Below are positions 23,531 to 36,979 of a stretch of DNA of 64,000 nucleotides, in pieces. The position numbers and the translations under genes are program-made. Position 1 is the stretch's first letter. Every line of letters starts with the position of its first letter. Under the pieces are notes generated by a model. The model saw only the letters and a list, made by a program, of their open reading frames with translations, did not search any database and was not told the origin of the DNA. The DNA lies in assembly GCA_003255065.1 (NCBI GenBank), contig QAOA01006245.1, positions 1 through 64,000 of the forward strand, in the 5' to 3' direction. Source of the DNA: Cercis canadensis (lineage: Eukaryota; Streptophyta; Magnoliopsida; Fabales; Fabaceae).

Positions 23531-26500
23531 AGTCCTCTAATTTAAGGAGTGGATAGCACTACTTAAGGAGGATAACTTAACAATCAGCTTATAGAAATAT
23601 TCAAAGAAGATAATATTTTTTAATAAATTAAATACTTTTATTATTAAATTAAAATATATTTCAGTTATATTTAATTTTTTGTACATATTGTTTGAAAATT
23701 TTGAGTTAATGTCTATGGAAAATTACCTATCAGTGTAGATCTTAGAATTTTGAAATAGATGGAATAAAATATATAATTGTTCTTGTGTTTACATATTTAA
23801 TTCATTCATCAACAACTAGTATAATATATTTAAAAAAAATAGTTTAAAAATCTTACGAACGTATTTATTATTTTTAAAATTAATAAAACAATAGCAACAA
23901 CTATTTATTTATTTATATACAGTAATACTTGAACGACCGATTGGTTTAAATTTTAAAGTTTGAATCCGTTCTCAGCAAGAGAAGCTAATATTAATCACCG
24001 CAATGAACCGAAGAAGTCAGTGGATTGTGGACTTCTCTTGTTGAATGAAATGGTACTTTCTTCTTGTTTCCATCTTCATCATCTTTTTCTTCTACATTTT
24101 GGTTGCTGGTAAACTCATCCCTAAGAATTTGTATTCCACGCATGAATCATGATCAACTTGAGTGGGTCAGAGGATTGTGGACTATCTTTTCTACGATTTT
24201 GCGAATTGAATCTGAAAAGCACCCACCAACTGTTTGATAAAGTTACGGAATCCTTTTTATCAAATTCCCCCTCCCTTTTGTTCTCTGTTTTCTCTGCATC
24301 ACGAAACATTACATGCTGGTGATGCTAATTTAGAAAAAATAAATGGCAACTGTAGAAAATTGATTTCTTTACATCCAAGACTAATAGTTTGAAGGAGCCA
24401 ATTACATTAGTGACAATTTTCAACTTAGATGCCTAACAATTGAAACAAAATAAAAGAAAACTAAAAAAAAAAAAAAANAAAAAAAAAAAAGAACAAACGA
24501 AACCTATGTTGAGATGGCTTTGATATGAATTTAGAATCCATGGTATACAAATGTAAATGTAAGTTTCCCTTTACGTTTGGGGTGGCGGGTGCGATCGAGA
24601 TGGGTCTGTTTTAGTTCTTACGGGACTAGTTACAAAAATATGACTTCATTGGATGTTGGTGGATTATTATCTGCAAGGCAAAGCACTATTTACTCCCTTT
24701 GATTGTAAATTTGTAATGCATGTAAAAAAGAGTGAACTCATCTCATGATAGTTTGACAAAGATGCCATGTTTGCAAGTTTAGCAAAAGCTTGCCTTAATG
24801 CTGTTGTTTCACCATGCTTTAGATGTAGATGTATCATCGACAAACGCGGTGACACAGAAATAGGGATATATAACACAAACAAGAAGAAAAGGAAGAAAAC
24901 AAAAGCAGCCCCGGCTGCACCGGAGTGGGGTACCTTGTATATTTTATACACAGTAATTAGAAGGACATGCAGGATACAGCCATTTCGACAGGTATCTATC
25001 GAATTTCTAATGCTTCAGCACAGTATCTTCTAATAGTTGATAGTGTGACAAATTTATATTTTTCTCATAATTTTTCGGACTGTTAAGAGCTAACTGCAGC
25101 CAAAAATCACTCAGTAAAAAAGTAATTTGAGGCTTTATTTGTTGCAGAAATTGTCGTATACGTTACAGTTTCTTGGAATATTGAGTATGACAAATCTTCA
25201 ATGAGAATTGGATATGAGATAATATCTTCCTTGCCTGGAATTTCTTTTGCATTAATGCAGCATTAACAAAAAATGCGTTCTTCTTTTTTCCCCTCTAAAT
25301 TTTGAAAATTCATGTGCTTATATAAATAAACATACTGAAAACACTATGGTTGAGCTCATTGTTTTGTTACGACTTATACTTACCTAAAATTGATATGTGG
25401 CTTTGGAAATGGTGTTCTATCCTAAGACCTAGTCTTATTCTTTGGCTTATTGCTGGATTGATTCGTTGCACTCCTGATTGGGACCTGATAGTGCCAAAGA
25501 TAACTGTACCTTAGTGACCACCTTCGATCTGATGCATCCCTGCATATATATTTGATCAGTTCAAAGTGCTTATCTAAAGTCAATTGGGGATTGGTTCCAT
25601 TGTTTAGTTGCTTTCTCTTAGCACTACAGTTTTGGCTTAAGCCTTAGCCCATAGTTTTTTCACAAGACCCTAATAAAGGACATTGAAGAAGTAATAGCAA
25701 AGAAAAAAGACATTGAAGAACAATAAATGACATTGACAAGACACGAAGAAAAGAAAGATGGAAAGTTATGTGCCAACCTCCTCCCCCAAACAAGAAGTAA
25801 AGATAACTAGTGTAGATCCATTTGAAATTTAGGTGAAAGGCATGCATGCAGTTTAGCCCCCGAATCAAATTGAAACTAGGCAATCTCATTTCAGCATTTT
25901 TTTTCTCCGAAATATTGTGCATGGATATTTTAGAGCAGGTTCCCCACATATTGCCCATTTGCAGATCACAGACATGTATGGTTTTGGATAATTTCTTATA
26001 CATTTTATGTAGTTCGTGGTTTTATTCTTTTAGATAAGGAAGAATCTGCTACTTTAGGGAATGTATGCTTGCTCTTACTCGTGCATATAACGAGCAGAGT
26101 GAGAGGTTGAGACTAGTATTGACCCGGGATGTGGTGTTGGGACCAGGTAGGTGGCGCATACTGTTAGTTTTTAATGCTTGCCCCCCAGGTAAGCCCACTT
26201 CATTAGCTATTTTAGGGACCATATGCATGGTTCAGATTGATAAGAAATAAAATCTTGAAGCATTAACAAGATTATAGACCAACCATTTCTTGTCTTTGCT
26301 TCACCAGAAATTGAGGAGGTTTTAGTTCCATATTTGAGAGTTGCTATATCACAGCACAGAAAATCCACTTTCATCAATCACAATGATGCACAAGCTTTAT
26401 TAGATAGAGCACAAACGATGTGCACTAAAATACAGAAACATAAAGCCAAAAGTGACTTTTGACTTTTGCCCCCCTCTGATTTGAAGTAAGGCTTTCGTAC

Positions 26501-26701
26501 CACGTATAACAACACAGCAAGAATCATTTATATACCTTGGCATTCTCATATGCCCCATCACGCCCCCTTCCACTATACATAATTTTGTATACCACAGATA
26601 GTAAATCGTAAAAAGGATACGTATAAAGTGTGATATTAATGTTGTGTACCATTCCCTCTGGGAGGATGGTTGGTACTTGCATTGATTTTATTTTACTGGT
26701 C
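23531..26701. other. Intergenic, XTH 3' flank at right
   Basis: Very AT-rich. A poly-A run with one N (24478) marks a sequencing stop. Open frames here (for example 24667-24951 and 25644-26003) have no domain or splice support. The right end must hold the 3' UTR of the XTH gene. Confidence 0.5.
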
Positions 26702-27957
26702 TTAGATGCCGGCATGGCACTCCGGTGGGGTCACTGGGTACCGTGATTTATCGGTGCAGTAATCATAGATAATGTGGTTCAAACGAACCCACCTGTACCT
26801 TCTGGCTTCAAGGGGATTAAGAGCTTGGTAAGCAGCTCCTTCCCACCAGTTTCTTGGGTTAGAGGCACAATTAGCAGGTCCTGGCACTGGGCATCCTTCA
26901 ATGTCAAAGTCCTTGTAGTAAGCGTAGAAAGGTGCTTTGCTCCAATCAATTTTCTCCAGACCACCTCTGGTTGCCCAGTCATCAGCTTCCCACAATGTAG
27001 AATACACTCCCATAGGCTGCATCCTTGGGTATGGGATTCCCCTGATTTCGTTGTTCTTGTAAACTCTGATGGGAACTTCATCAACATAGAAGCTGCATAA
27101 ATTGCAAGAGATTAATAATTAACAAGCAGTTCCTAATTGCTATTGCCAAGTATATGTATTCTCTTGTTCACTTACACAATATGATGATGGTTCCAGAGAA
27201 TTGTGTAAGTGTGGAAGTCTGCAGAAGGATCAAACCAGAGGTTAACCCTCTGTTCTCTATTACCCTTCCCTTTAGCATAGATGTTTGTTTGAACAGTGTA
27301 CGGCTGCTGACTGCGGTTGCCCAAGAACTCAAAATCAAGCTCATCGCGAACATTGTCCGTGTCCGAGTTCAACTACCACAAGATTAAATGCAAAGAGAGC
27401 AAGCATGAGTATGTTAAAACCAAGAATTTAGAATCAATCAGAAGCATTATTACTTCTCTTTTCTGCTTCTCAGCCCTTTGAAACAGAGTAGTTGTGATAT
27501 TATATGGAGTTTTGAACGTACATAGAAGGCAGTGACAGTGCCAGCAGAGTCTCCGGGGATGAGCTTGATCTTCATGCTAACACGGCCAAACAAGTACTTG
27601 CTCTTGGAAGCAAACCCACAACCTTAAATGTAGCAAAGAATTTGGAAGATGATTAAAAATTTGCTCAAATAAATTTTTCTCTATTGGGTAGATTCTATGT
27701 GATCATGTTAGTTGTCACTGTGATTATACGGTGCAAATAGCATGAGTAGTGTTGGAAAAGTTACCGGAGTTTTGGTCTAGAATGAGTTGAATGGCCCTGC
27801 CTCCATCGATTTGCTTGATATGGGAATCAGACCATGTGACTCGAAAGTCTTGCAAGAATGTGGCAGGTCGTCCCCAAACAGAGAGAGCAGATAGGAGAAC
27901 CCACAACCACAATAGCATAAAGGCACCAACATTTGTCAAAGGGTAAAAGATGGCCAT
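26702..27957 (-). CDS. XTH: Xyloglucan endotransglucosylase/hydrolase (GH16), XTH6/XTH7 type
   Basis: Four exons on the minus strand, 27957-27765, 27622-27522, 27372-27176 and 27092-26702, give 293 residues with all GT/AG borders in phase. A signal peptide (about 1-29) is followed by the GH16 fold with catalytic motif DELDFEFLG at residues 108-116 (nucleophile E109, acid/base E113). An N-glycosylation site NRS lies just after it (N117), a hallmark of XTHs. The C-terminal XET domain has four Cys ([17 protein letters not shown]). The enzyme cuts and re-joins xyloglucan in the cell wall. The motif has Leu where many members have Ile. Sequence and gene order point to the XTH6/XTH7 pair, but I cannot say which. 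Confidence 0.95.
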
Positions 27958-28037
27958 GGTAATGTAGGAAAATCACAAGTGTGTAATTAAGAGAATTGAC
28001 TATGGTTATGGTTTGGAATGGAAGTAAGCAAGTGCGG

Positions 28038-28047
28038 TATTTATATA
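28038..28047 (-). promoter_or_regulatory. TATA box of the XTH gene
   Basis: TATATAAATA on the minus strand, about 80-90 bp upstream of the ATG at 27957. This is a normal position for a plant gene with a short leader. Confidence 0.7.
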
Positions 28048-31000
28048 GGAGCTTTGAGGAAGCAAAGGGAGGGAAAAGAGCAGGAGTGCAGCATTGAAAT
28101 GGAAAGCGTCACAACAGCTTAGCTTTCGATCCAGCTAATGGCGAGCCGACATTAGGGCCTACCCAACAGTTTTGTAATTTTGCTTTGGCGCCTCTTCTTT
28201 TATCCTCTGCCTAATGATTTTCTGTGCGTGTGCATACGAATAAAAACCAATAGCATTATCGTGTGCATGCTACAAACTGGCAAAACACATTATAGTTTCC
28301 TTTTCTTTCTGTATTTCATGCAATCAAACAAGTAGGAAAGTAGCCTGATATGGATTTAAGAATTTCTAGCATGACAAAACTTTTCTCTTTCTAACTATAA
28401 ACAAATTTTGTTCAAATGCTAATTAATTACACATTTAGTTACAGTATTGTTCACTTCCTACTTTCTGTCAATTTTGTTTAAATTATTAATTATCTGATTC
28501 TTGCATAACAAGTTTTCCAAGCGTTAATAGCACATTTTGTAACATCTTCCATCCCAAATTATTCATCATCTTAGAATTTTCATATATAACACTTCTTCTC
28601 TAACAATTTATCATTATTGTGGGTCTCAGTTGAAATTTATATCTCACAAATTTAATTGTAAACCTTTTTCTGATTAACTCTAATTTCACTCTCACAAATT
28701 TCAGATATGGTGAGAAATTGGTGGTGTGTGTTAATTATTTGGGCTATGTATACCTGTTAACAATCGATAGAAGTTGATTGATTTTGAGCGGTCCGATTGG
28801 CGGGTACCTCCAACTTGGGATGGGAGTGGACCATTCACTGGTGCGCCTCCACATATATAAACTGTACTATACTACTAAATTAGTCAAAGCTTTTATACAA
28901 GTTTAATCAACTCTAAATTACCTATGGTCAATATTAATTATTAATTTGATATACTACATACTTTTCATTAAAAAATTTCATTTTATTTGGTTAATAAATT
29001 TGTTCGAGATAAACAATGACATAATATTCTCACTTTTTTTTTTTATTTAATTGTTTGTATAACTAATTTATTTTCCATGACAATAAAAAAAAACTAATTT
29101 ATTTTCGTTATCAATGCATGAAATGAGAAATTTTACACCACACTTCACTTTGTCTTTAGATAATTAATTTAAGACAGTAAGTTATACAATTAACTAATAT
29201 TTATTAATATCAAATGATTTGTAGTTGAGTGATACTTAAGTTATTCTTAAAATTTATAAATTTTGTGTTTAAACTCAAAAGCATAACCAAAAGTATAAAA
29301 AAATAAATTTTTATTAATATGTTTGTGTACAAAATAATAAAATAATAATAGGTGTTAGAATATTTAGGATAATATAAAAGAATAAGTACATCTAATATTA
29401 TCAGATTGTCCTATCTAAAATTATGTGATTATAATTTAAGGGATTGAGTACTTGATAATCTATAAGAAAGATATTGAATTTAAACTTCATTGCAAAGGTG
29501 AAATTTTAAAAGAAAATAAATTTAGGTTAATAGGCTCCTATGAGGAAAAAAACAAAATTGATGTGATTACGATAGAAACTTGCTTTCCTGCTGAGGGGTT
29601 TTACATGTATGAGATAATTTCCTTTTAAATTTCCACGTGGCTTCTTCATGTCCTGTTAATTGGCTTACTAGGATTTTTAAGATTATAATATAACGTACAA
29701 AGGAATTTGAAATAGAGGACCCAGCAATAGCAAATCAGAAGGCTCAAAAGTTGATAGGGAAGTAGTGAGAGAACTCGCTGGTGGCTAAACGACACAGATA
29801 TCTCTTTTCACTCCATCATGATTGAGAAGTTGAGAGAGGAAGAATCATCAGTTCAACCAACGATAAAGCGACGCGTGGTGTGGATCCCCAATAAGCCGAA
29901 GCCGAAGCCGAGGCACGTTTTTCCTTATATTCGGGTACTCCACGTGGAATGAGATAGCTGGATACGGAGAACTAATTGTCCTCTGCATCAGAATCAGAAT
30001 GATGGCTGTGCTCTCATCTCAACATAAGAGTGTGACCGCAAATGGACATCTACTTGTCGGCAGTATAACTCAGTAAAGGTTGTGGGCAGTGGGCACTGGT
30101 TAAAGGAGAAGCTTCTATGGTTTTATGGAAAATTCATTTTAATTATATATATTTTTAACTTCAACTCAGTGACAATTGTTTATCGTAGTGAAACAATTTT
30201 ATCTAATGCAATAAACTGTAAAATTTAAAATTGTAAAATTATTGTCATCTTATCTATTTGAAGTGTTAAAATGTGCAAATAATTAGAAACTTACTTAAAA
30301 TAAAGGAAAAAAAAATACTAGAATTAAAATAAAAGATAGTAGCAGTAAGAAGAAAATATCATAACTACGTTAAAAAGATTAGTATTAAGGAAAAGTAGAA
30401 AAAAAAATAGGCTGAAGCATTTGCAATTTGGGGTGGTCAGGAAAAAAGATGTGGATGTCAACACTAATTGGGCAGTCTCCATCCATATGCAATGCACTTG
30501 AAGGGATTAAGTTCTGAGAGAAAGGCTCTTAGAAACTGGAAAACGAAGTGGAGAAAACTGTATGAATCTGTTTGCTACCGATTAATTATTCATTCCAGCT
30601 GTTCACAGATAATCGATGGTCAACCCTCCCTCCCACCTCTTGTCTTTTATAAAGGTTCCCCTGTTTAATTCAAGTTACTGTTGTAGGAAAAATCATATCT
30701 TTTAATGCCTTTTTAACTGTTAACTGTTAACTACCACCACTGTCCTAGCTCAGCTGCTGAGGTTAAAAAGAAACGAGAATAAGAAATTTTCTTTTCAGCT
30801 AATCCCCTTAGCATTAAGACGCATTTTAAAAAATAAATCCAAAATTCTCCTCAGAAAACTACCGAAGACATTGAGAGGTGGATATGCGTGTGGAATCTAA
30901 ACCTGTTATCCACAATAATTGAGGTCAAGTTATCATAGATATTTCTATAATTAATGTATTATTTGCAAGAAGCAAATGACTTTAAAATGGAGAATTACAA

Positions 31001-32995
31001 AAAAAGAAAAATCGATTTCAAAAAGGAAGAAAATTAACAACATAATGACTAGTTATTGTCATTTTTCTATTTTTATTCTTTTTTCAATGATTCTCCCTTA
31101 AATAAGTTTTGGTGTAGCAAGAATATCTTTTTATATTTTTTCCGGCTATTGGATGTGCTAGAATGCAGTTGGCAACAAAACTTGGTCTTCGGTTGTGGGC
31201 TACCACCGATATGACATGTTTGTTTTTGTTAATATTTTACTTTTCGTGGTAATGATCATTCGATGATAACCTAAGAACATAGAATTCATGCGAATGATTA
31301 TGCAAGTAAAAGTGGATGCTTGTTGGAGTACTTAATTAATTTCTTTCTCTAATAAACTCTTAAGCCATATACGTACTAATCTTTATCCTTTTCGGAATTT
31401 GGGTCCTTCAAGTTTCAACCTTTTAATTAGTTTGTTTCCACTTGTGGATAATTCATTTTCGTTTGAAAGTGACATTAGGCTCCATTTAATTTGTTTTCTA
31501 TTAACCGGAAGAAAAAACAAAGAAACTTATGTCACTATTGGGTTTGTTTGTTCCCTAATAATTCTGCACTAGATGAACTGACTAGTTTCCTTGTTATTAC
31601 GTGAACCTTTTTTTTTATTTATTTCATTTTACTATATAGTTTAACCTGCATTTGTCATATTAATTTGATAAAAATTCACTGAGTCCCGGGGTTCAAATCC
31701 AGGGAAGTATCATGTTGTGGAGAATTCTGGTTGTTCAAACTCAAAAGAGATGAGTTGGAGAACTGGTGCTGTGTCAGTATCTGCCAGGCAACATAGGCTT
31801 GGATCATATTATATGTAGAGAGTGTAGCTGGAAATTTCAATAGGCTTGAAATGCAAGGTTCACTTTCAGTACAGAGGCAGTGCTAGTTATTTCATTGATG
31901 AAATTTGGAGGAGAGTTGAATTCTCTCCTCTCCTTTTCCAAGCATTCACCAAACTAACAGGGAGACCCCACTTGAAATAAAATCATTGACGTGGGTCCAG
32001 ATTTTTGCATTTTGAACTAGACTATTTCTCTTATACCAGATAATCCCTTCCATTTGCTTTCTAGCTATTCAGATCAGACGAAGACCTATAGACATAGACT
32101 CGCCACAAGCTCATGGTCATGGACGAGAGAGGATAAGAAAGGTATCAACTATTTGGTATTAACAATTAATTTGATGTGTTATCAATCATTAATTTCTGTT
32201 ACCCGAACGTGGGTGGATAAGAAAGCTTCTCGACCATTTGTTATAGTATAAAACAGCTGCAGAATGATGAATCTCATTTGTATTCTCTTAATTTGATGTG
32301 TATATGTTAACCACCTCATAGTTAGTTGGATACAGTGAACGCGTTTCTATATTTGCATCAATTATGAACTAATTTAACCGTACCATCCCCATAAGGTAAT
32401 TAAAGGATTGTAATATTGAAGGGGACAAATCACAATTCATAATTCACAAGCCAACATGCATAAGAGAGTTGAAGTTTCCAAGTTATTAATGATTGTTAGG
32501 AATCACAGATTCCTGTGTTAAAGAGTCAAATCTACCATGTAATAGACTATTAGTACCAAACCCAAATAAGAGTAAACAGAAGTTTCCAATCCTTTAAAAT
32601 GGGGACTCCTAATTGTGTAAGAATAAAGTAGAGAGAGTGACTCAATATTTGGCCTTGATTTGGAGGACAGGTTGCTAAATTCATTTAGTATTTGCTGGTT
32701 ATGAGGTGAGTAGATTTGACTGATCAACAAGTTTAGACTAGACTAACCAACTAGTTTTATGGCTTATCTGATACGAGTTTTTAGCAATAGTGTATGCCTC
32801 TAGGCTTTCATTTTGCTTACCTTTATCTGTTGTTGATCATTACGTTCGGACAAGTCATTTAAAGGATCCGCTGGAGATGCGTCTTAATCCACTCTAATTC
32901 ATTAAATAGGATCGACAATGATGTGTGTTTTTATCTTTTATTTTGGTTTTTCTCTTTATTAGGTTTCAAAGTTCTCACATATTTTGTGATTTATT
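28048..32995. other. Intergenic, no gene seen
   Basis: Long AT-rich spacer upstream of XTH. Open frames are short and featureless. A tRNA-like T-loop string near 31690 lacks the rest of a tRNA. Confidence 0.55.
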
Positions 32996-33564
32996 TGATC
33001 TTAAACAAAAAGTGCCACCTATCATTCAATTCTTCAAAATCAATTTAATGGACCATGTTTTAAGTCTATTCTTTAAGATTAGATGAGATGATTCAAATCG
33101 TTGTATCTCGGTACAGATTTCTTCCAGTTTTGGACATTATCTGTACCAAAACCTAGCGTCATAAAGATAAGGGAAGAGGGGTGCTACTTTGTAGGTCTAT
33201 TAGTCTATGCCTGGGTGGGGGCCAATTTCCTAAAATAGTACAATTATGAGACATATTTGCAATCATTTTTTCGTCACATNTGATCTTAAACAAAAAGTGC
33301 CACCTATCATTCAATTCTTCAAAATCAATTTAAGGGACCATGTTTTAAGTCTATTCTTTAAGATTAGATGAGAAGATTCAAATCGTTGTATCTCGGTACA
33401 GATTTCTTCCAGTTTTGGACATTATCTGTACCAAAACCTAGCGTCATAAAGATAAGGGAAGAGGGGTGCTACTTTGTAGGTCTATTAGTCTATGCCTGGG
33501 TGGGGGCCAATTTCCTAAAATAGTACAATTATGAGACATATTTGCAATCATTTTTTCGTCACAT
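32996..33564. repeat. Head-to-tail duplicate of 284 bp split by a single N
   Basis: Copy A is 32996-33279, N is at 33280 and copy B is 33281-33564. The two are equally long and almost identical (only a few single-base changes). This is the third single-N join with a flanking duplicate and is probably an assembly artefact. Confidence 0.88.
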
Positions 33565-36420
33565 AAGATGTTTTTTTATTATTTTTTTCATATTAGTCAG
33601 AGAAGCTGAAGCTTTTACAATGAAAACGTTAGGTGGACTGACGCTTTCGGCATGAAAATAGAGTATTTTAGTAATATGCATTATTTGATTTTTGAGGAAT
33701 TGGCCTAAAAAGATATGTAGGTTTTCAAAGAGGAAAGCGAGTATCCATTAAATAAGCCGAATCATATACTTGATCTCAATTCATTAGATTAGAACAGTTT
33801 GAAGAAAGGTCATTACTAGCTGCGTCTAATCTTTTGTCATTTTTTGTTGTTGAAATTAAGGCACAGTAGCAGGCAACTCATCAACCCCTGAGTCTGGGCC
33901 ACTGGGGCAGAGCACACTCAATTATTGGAACAAAACAAGCACGTATTCACTTTTTAGTTTTTACAATTCCCATCTCATCTTAGAATCTCCTCTTACGTTA
34001 AAACACTTTTTTAACACTTTATATGTATGTGATACAAATTATGCGTGCATAACATGCAAGGAAATGGAACAGAGGCAGTGACAAACTTGTTGTACGTTCC
34101 ACAAGTCAAAACTGCACTCAAATTGAAAGTGCCGTGAAGATCATCACCACTTATAAAGCCGTTATTTGATTACAAGTGTAATTGGAATTTTAAAATATCA
34201 CACTAAACTGTAATTAAATTTACAAATGCGAAGGTGAACTGTCCATTTGGATGCAACATTTCAGAGGTAAATCGAAGGCCGGGAGGCTTTTCTGGATAAT
34301 CTAATTATCAACAAACGTCAACCGCGAACTGAAAGAGTTGCCTGGATTTTCCAGATTCCAAGAATTCATTGGCAAAATTGGGCAAACTAGAAACAGAGAC
34401 AGACTATTGAGGTTGATGTCTGGAAGAATAATAAACGTATCTCATTCATTGGTCTCATCTCAATATAAGAAAATAACAAATTTTCATTGCATAAAAATAA
34501 AAGAATAGAATTTCAAACGAATCTGGCATAGTCAAAAGGGCAAAAGAGAAAACCTTTTTGCTATTTGGTTATTGCAGTATGCTCTGTCTATCTCCCAATC
34601 CAATCCAATCCAATCCATCCATTTATTTTATTTCGTTTACTGTAAAGAGAAAGCAAAAGACGAGCACCTGTGTGGGCCTGGGATTGGGATGCTGCTCTTT
34701 CCTTTAAATAAATGGAATACAAGTAACGGCCGTTTTAGTTCTTTCTAGTTTTGGGCTTTTGCAGTATCAGGTCCCTTATTCAGGGATTCCTTCCTTCCTG
34801 CAGGTTCCACTGGCTACTGCTACACCTTCACCTTGCCTTTTTTTATTTATTCATGTAAATTTTACTTCCCCTTTCTGATCCTTTTATTTTATGTGCTTGC
34901 ATTTTATAAAAAAATTTAAAATAATTATTTAACAATAATTTTTTTTATTAATTATGATTTAATTATACTTAAATTGTTATTTAAAAATTATTTTTTCTGT
35001 GCCACATTAATATGATAATAATAAAAAAAATTATTTATTTATGTCACATTAACATGCTGTAAAAATAGAGACTAAATCAATTACTTTTAAAAATAAAAGA
35101 CTAACTTGTAAAAATTAATAAAATAAATTGATTAAAACTGCATATAAACCTTCCAATTTCCATTACAAAAAGAAATCAATCTGATTGGACTATACATTAT
35201 GGGCTCAGAATCCTGTATAGTACACTTTGGGCCATTTCTGGCTTGTCTTTACATTATAATTCTGGCTGGGGACATCAGACCTGATCGTACTTATAAAGAG
35301 ATTTGGGCTCTACCCAAAATACAAAAGGTATCAAAAAGGAAAAGTACATATATTAGAGGCCCAAATTTACTGATTTGAAAAAAAAAAATGATCTTGTATA
35401 AAAGAAAAAGAAAATAATAAATTTCAGACATGCAAAATGCAATGTAGAATTGAATGAGCTTACAAAATGACAAAAAATAGGAGTGAGGGCTCTGGGCGTT
35501 ATGCAAGCACGAGTGGGTAGCAATAAAAAGATAAGAGAAGGGATTGTGATGCTCTTTCTGAAATGAGATCTGAAGCTGACTCTGCAATCAGGGTTTAACA
35601 AAGGTGAAGCATAAAAGGGAATGCGATTGCGCAGATCTTATGTGATTGCATAATCATAATTGAAAAGATAATATAGAGTGAGAGAGTATATGTTATGTTA
35701 TTTCTCTTTCCCAGACAGAGAGAGAGGGATATGGCGTGATAACTTGGGACTGCTCAGACCACATTCCACAAGAAAACCCAAAAAGAAGACACCACACCCT
35801 ACTTCCTACTTCCTACACTTACCAATACAAAAAGAAATAAAAAAAAAAAATGCACAAGTTAAAATCCAAATCCACAGCTGTAAATGCATGTCTCACATCT
35901 GATATGGAGGTGGACTTTCTGGCTTTTTGCTGTTTCTTGGGTCCTAGTTGTCTTTTACTTCATCCATTTGCGGTTCTCTGAGTTGTGTTGCTTCTCATTT
36001 GCAGCAATTATTATATAATCGTTGTTTGTTGTTTGGGTATGGGCTCGTCAACCGAAGGAGAGGTGTTTCCCTTTTCGGGCCTCCTCCTTTTCTTGCCCCC
36101 TCTGCATTCTTCTCATTTGTCTTTCCATGTTCCATCACTTCAATAACAATAACAACCAAAAAAAATCAAAAATAAAAAATCAAAATCTTACCACTATATT
36201 GCTTCCTTCCTATTATTCTCTCATTCAGTTACTGCTCTCTGTTTCCTACATCCCATTTTGCCCATTCCTTCACTTACTACTAAATCCTCTTCATTTCCAA
36301 TTCTCTCTTTCCTTTTTCCCTGAAATTGGACCCAACCTTCACTCTCTTCTTCTTCTTTAATTCTTCTCTTCACTCTACTTCTCAGCTCAAGCATCCTTCC
36401 AAGTTCCTGAATTCTCTGAA
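33565..36420. other. Intergenic, EPFL2 promoter and leader at right
   Basis: AT-rich, with an extreme AT block at about 34890-35110. From about 36000 the sequence turns pyrimidine-rich (CTT/TCT runs), as expected for the 5' leader of the EPFL2 gene. Open frames in both directions here are unsupported. Confidence 0.5.
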
Positions 36421-36979
36421 ATGGGACTCCATCATTCTGTCACTGGCTTTTCGCTTTTCTTTCTGATTATTTCAACCTCGATCCAGCCTGGATTTCTTAC
36501 CCAAGGTAAAAAGAGCTATTTCTAAAGATTCAAAATAGAAACCAGCTTGAACTAAGATTGATATCTTCTTCTTCTTCTTTATGTTCTAACAGGTAGAAAA
36601 ATTCATAAACAGAGTGGTTCTCACCAGGTAGAATTTTACTTTATTTAAAATGTATTTTCTCCTCTCCTGATTAGCATATATAATGGTAATAGAATGCTTA
36701 CTGTACTGGGCTTTGATGAATTGTATTGTATAGTTGGTTGGTGTGGAGAAGACGATGGTAAGGGCACAGATAGGGTCAAGGCCACCAAGATGTGAGAGAA
36801 GGTGTCGCTCATGTGGGCATTGTGAGGCTATTCAGGTTCCAACAAATCCTCAGGTGCAGAACGGCAAGATCAACTCTTCAACGTTTTCTACAATAGCTTA
36901 TGCCAGAGGAGATGACACTTCCAACTACAAGCCCATGAGTTGGAAGTGCAAATGTGGAAACCTCATCTTCAACCCCTGA
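36421..36979 (+). CDS. EPFL2: EPIDERMAL PATTERNING FACTOR-like secreted peptide, EPFL2 type
   Basis: Three exons, 36421-36505, 36593-36627 and 36734-36979, with GT/AG borders, give 121 residues. A hydrophobic signal peptide (1 to about 28) is followed by a short pro-region and the mature cysteine-rich part from about residue 50. Six Cys (60, 64, 67, 70, 112, 114) match the six-Cys EPFL core. PPRCERRCRSCGHC and WKCKCGN, with a long loop between, are the EPFL2 pattern. Family members are apoplastic ligands of ERECTA-family receptor kinases, and EPFL2 acts in leaf-margin and ovule spacing. The middle exon is only 35 bp. The loop between the Cys clusters is Ser/Thr-rich, as in EPFL2. Confidence 0.93.

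Noticed and set aside
31681-31715. tRNA-like T-loop string GGTTCAAATCC
   Set aside because: The flanking bases do not form a T-stem, and no acceptor, D or anticodon arm is found upstream.
35291-36360. Frames of 75-112 codons upstream of EPFL2
   Set aside because: Pyrimidine-rich leader and promoter sequence with no domain; probably untranslated.
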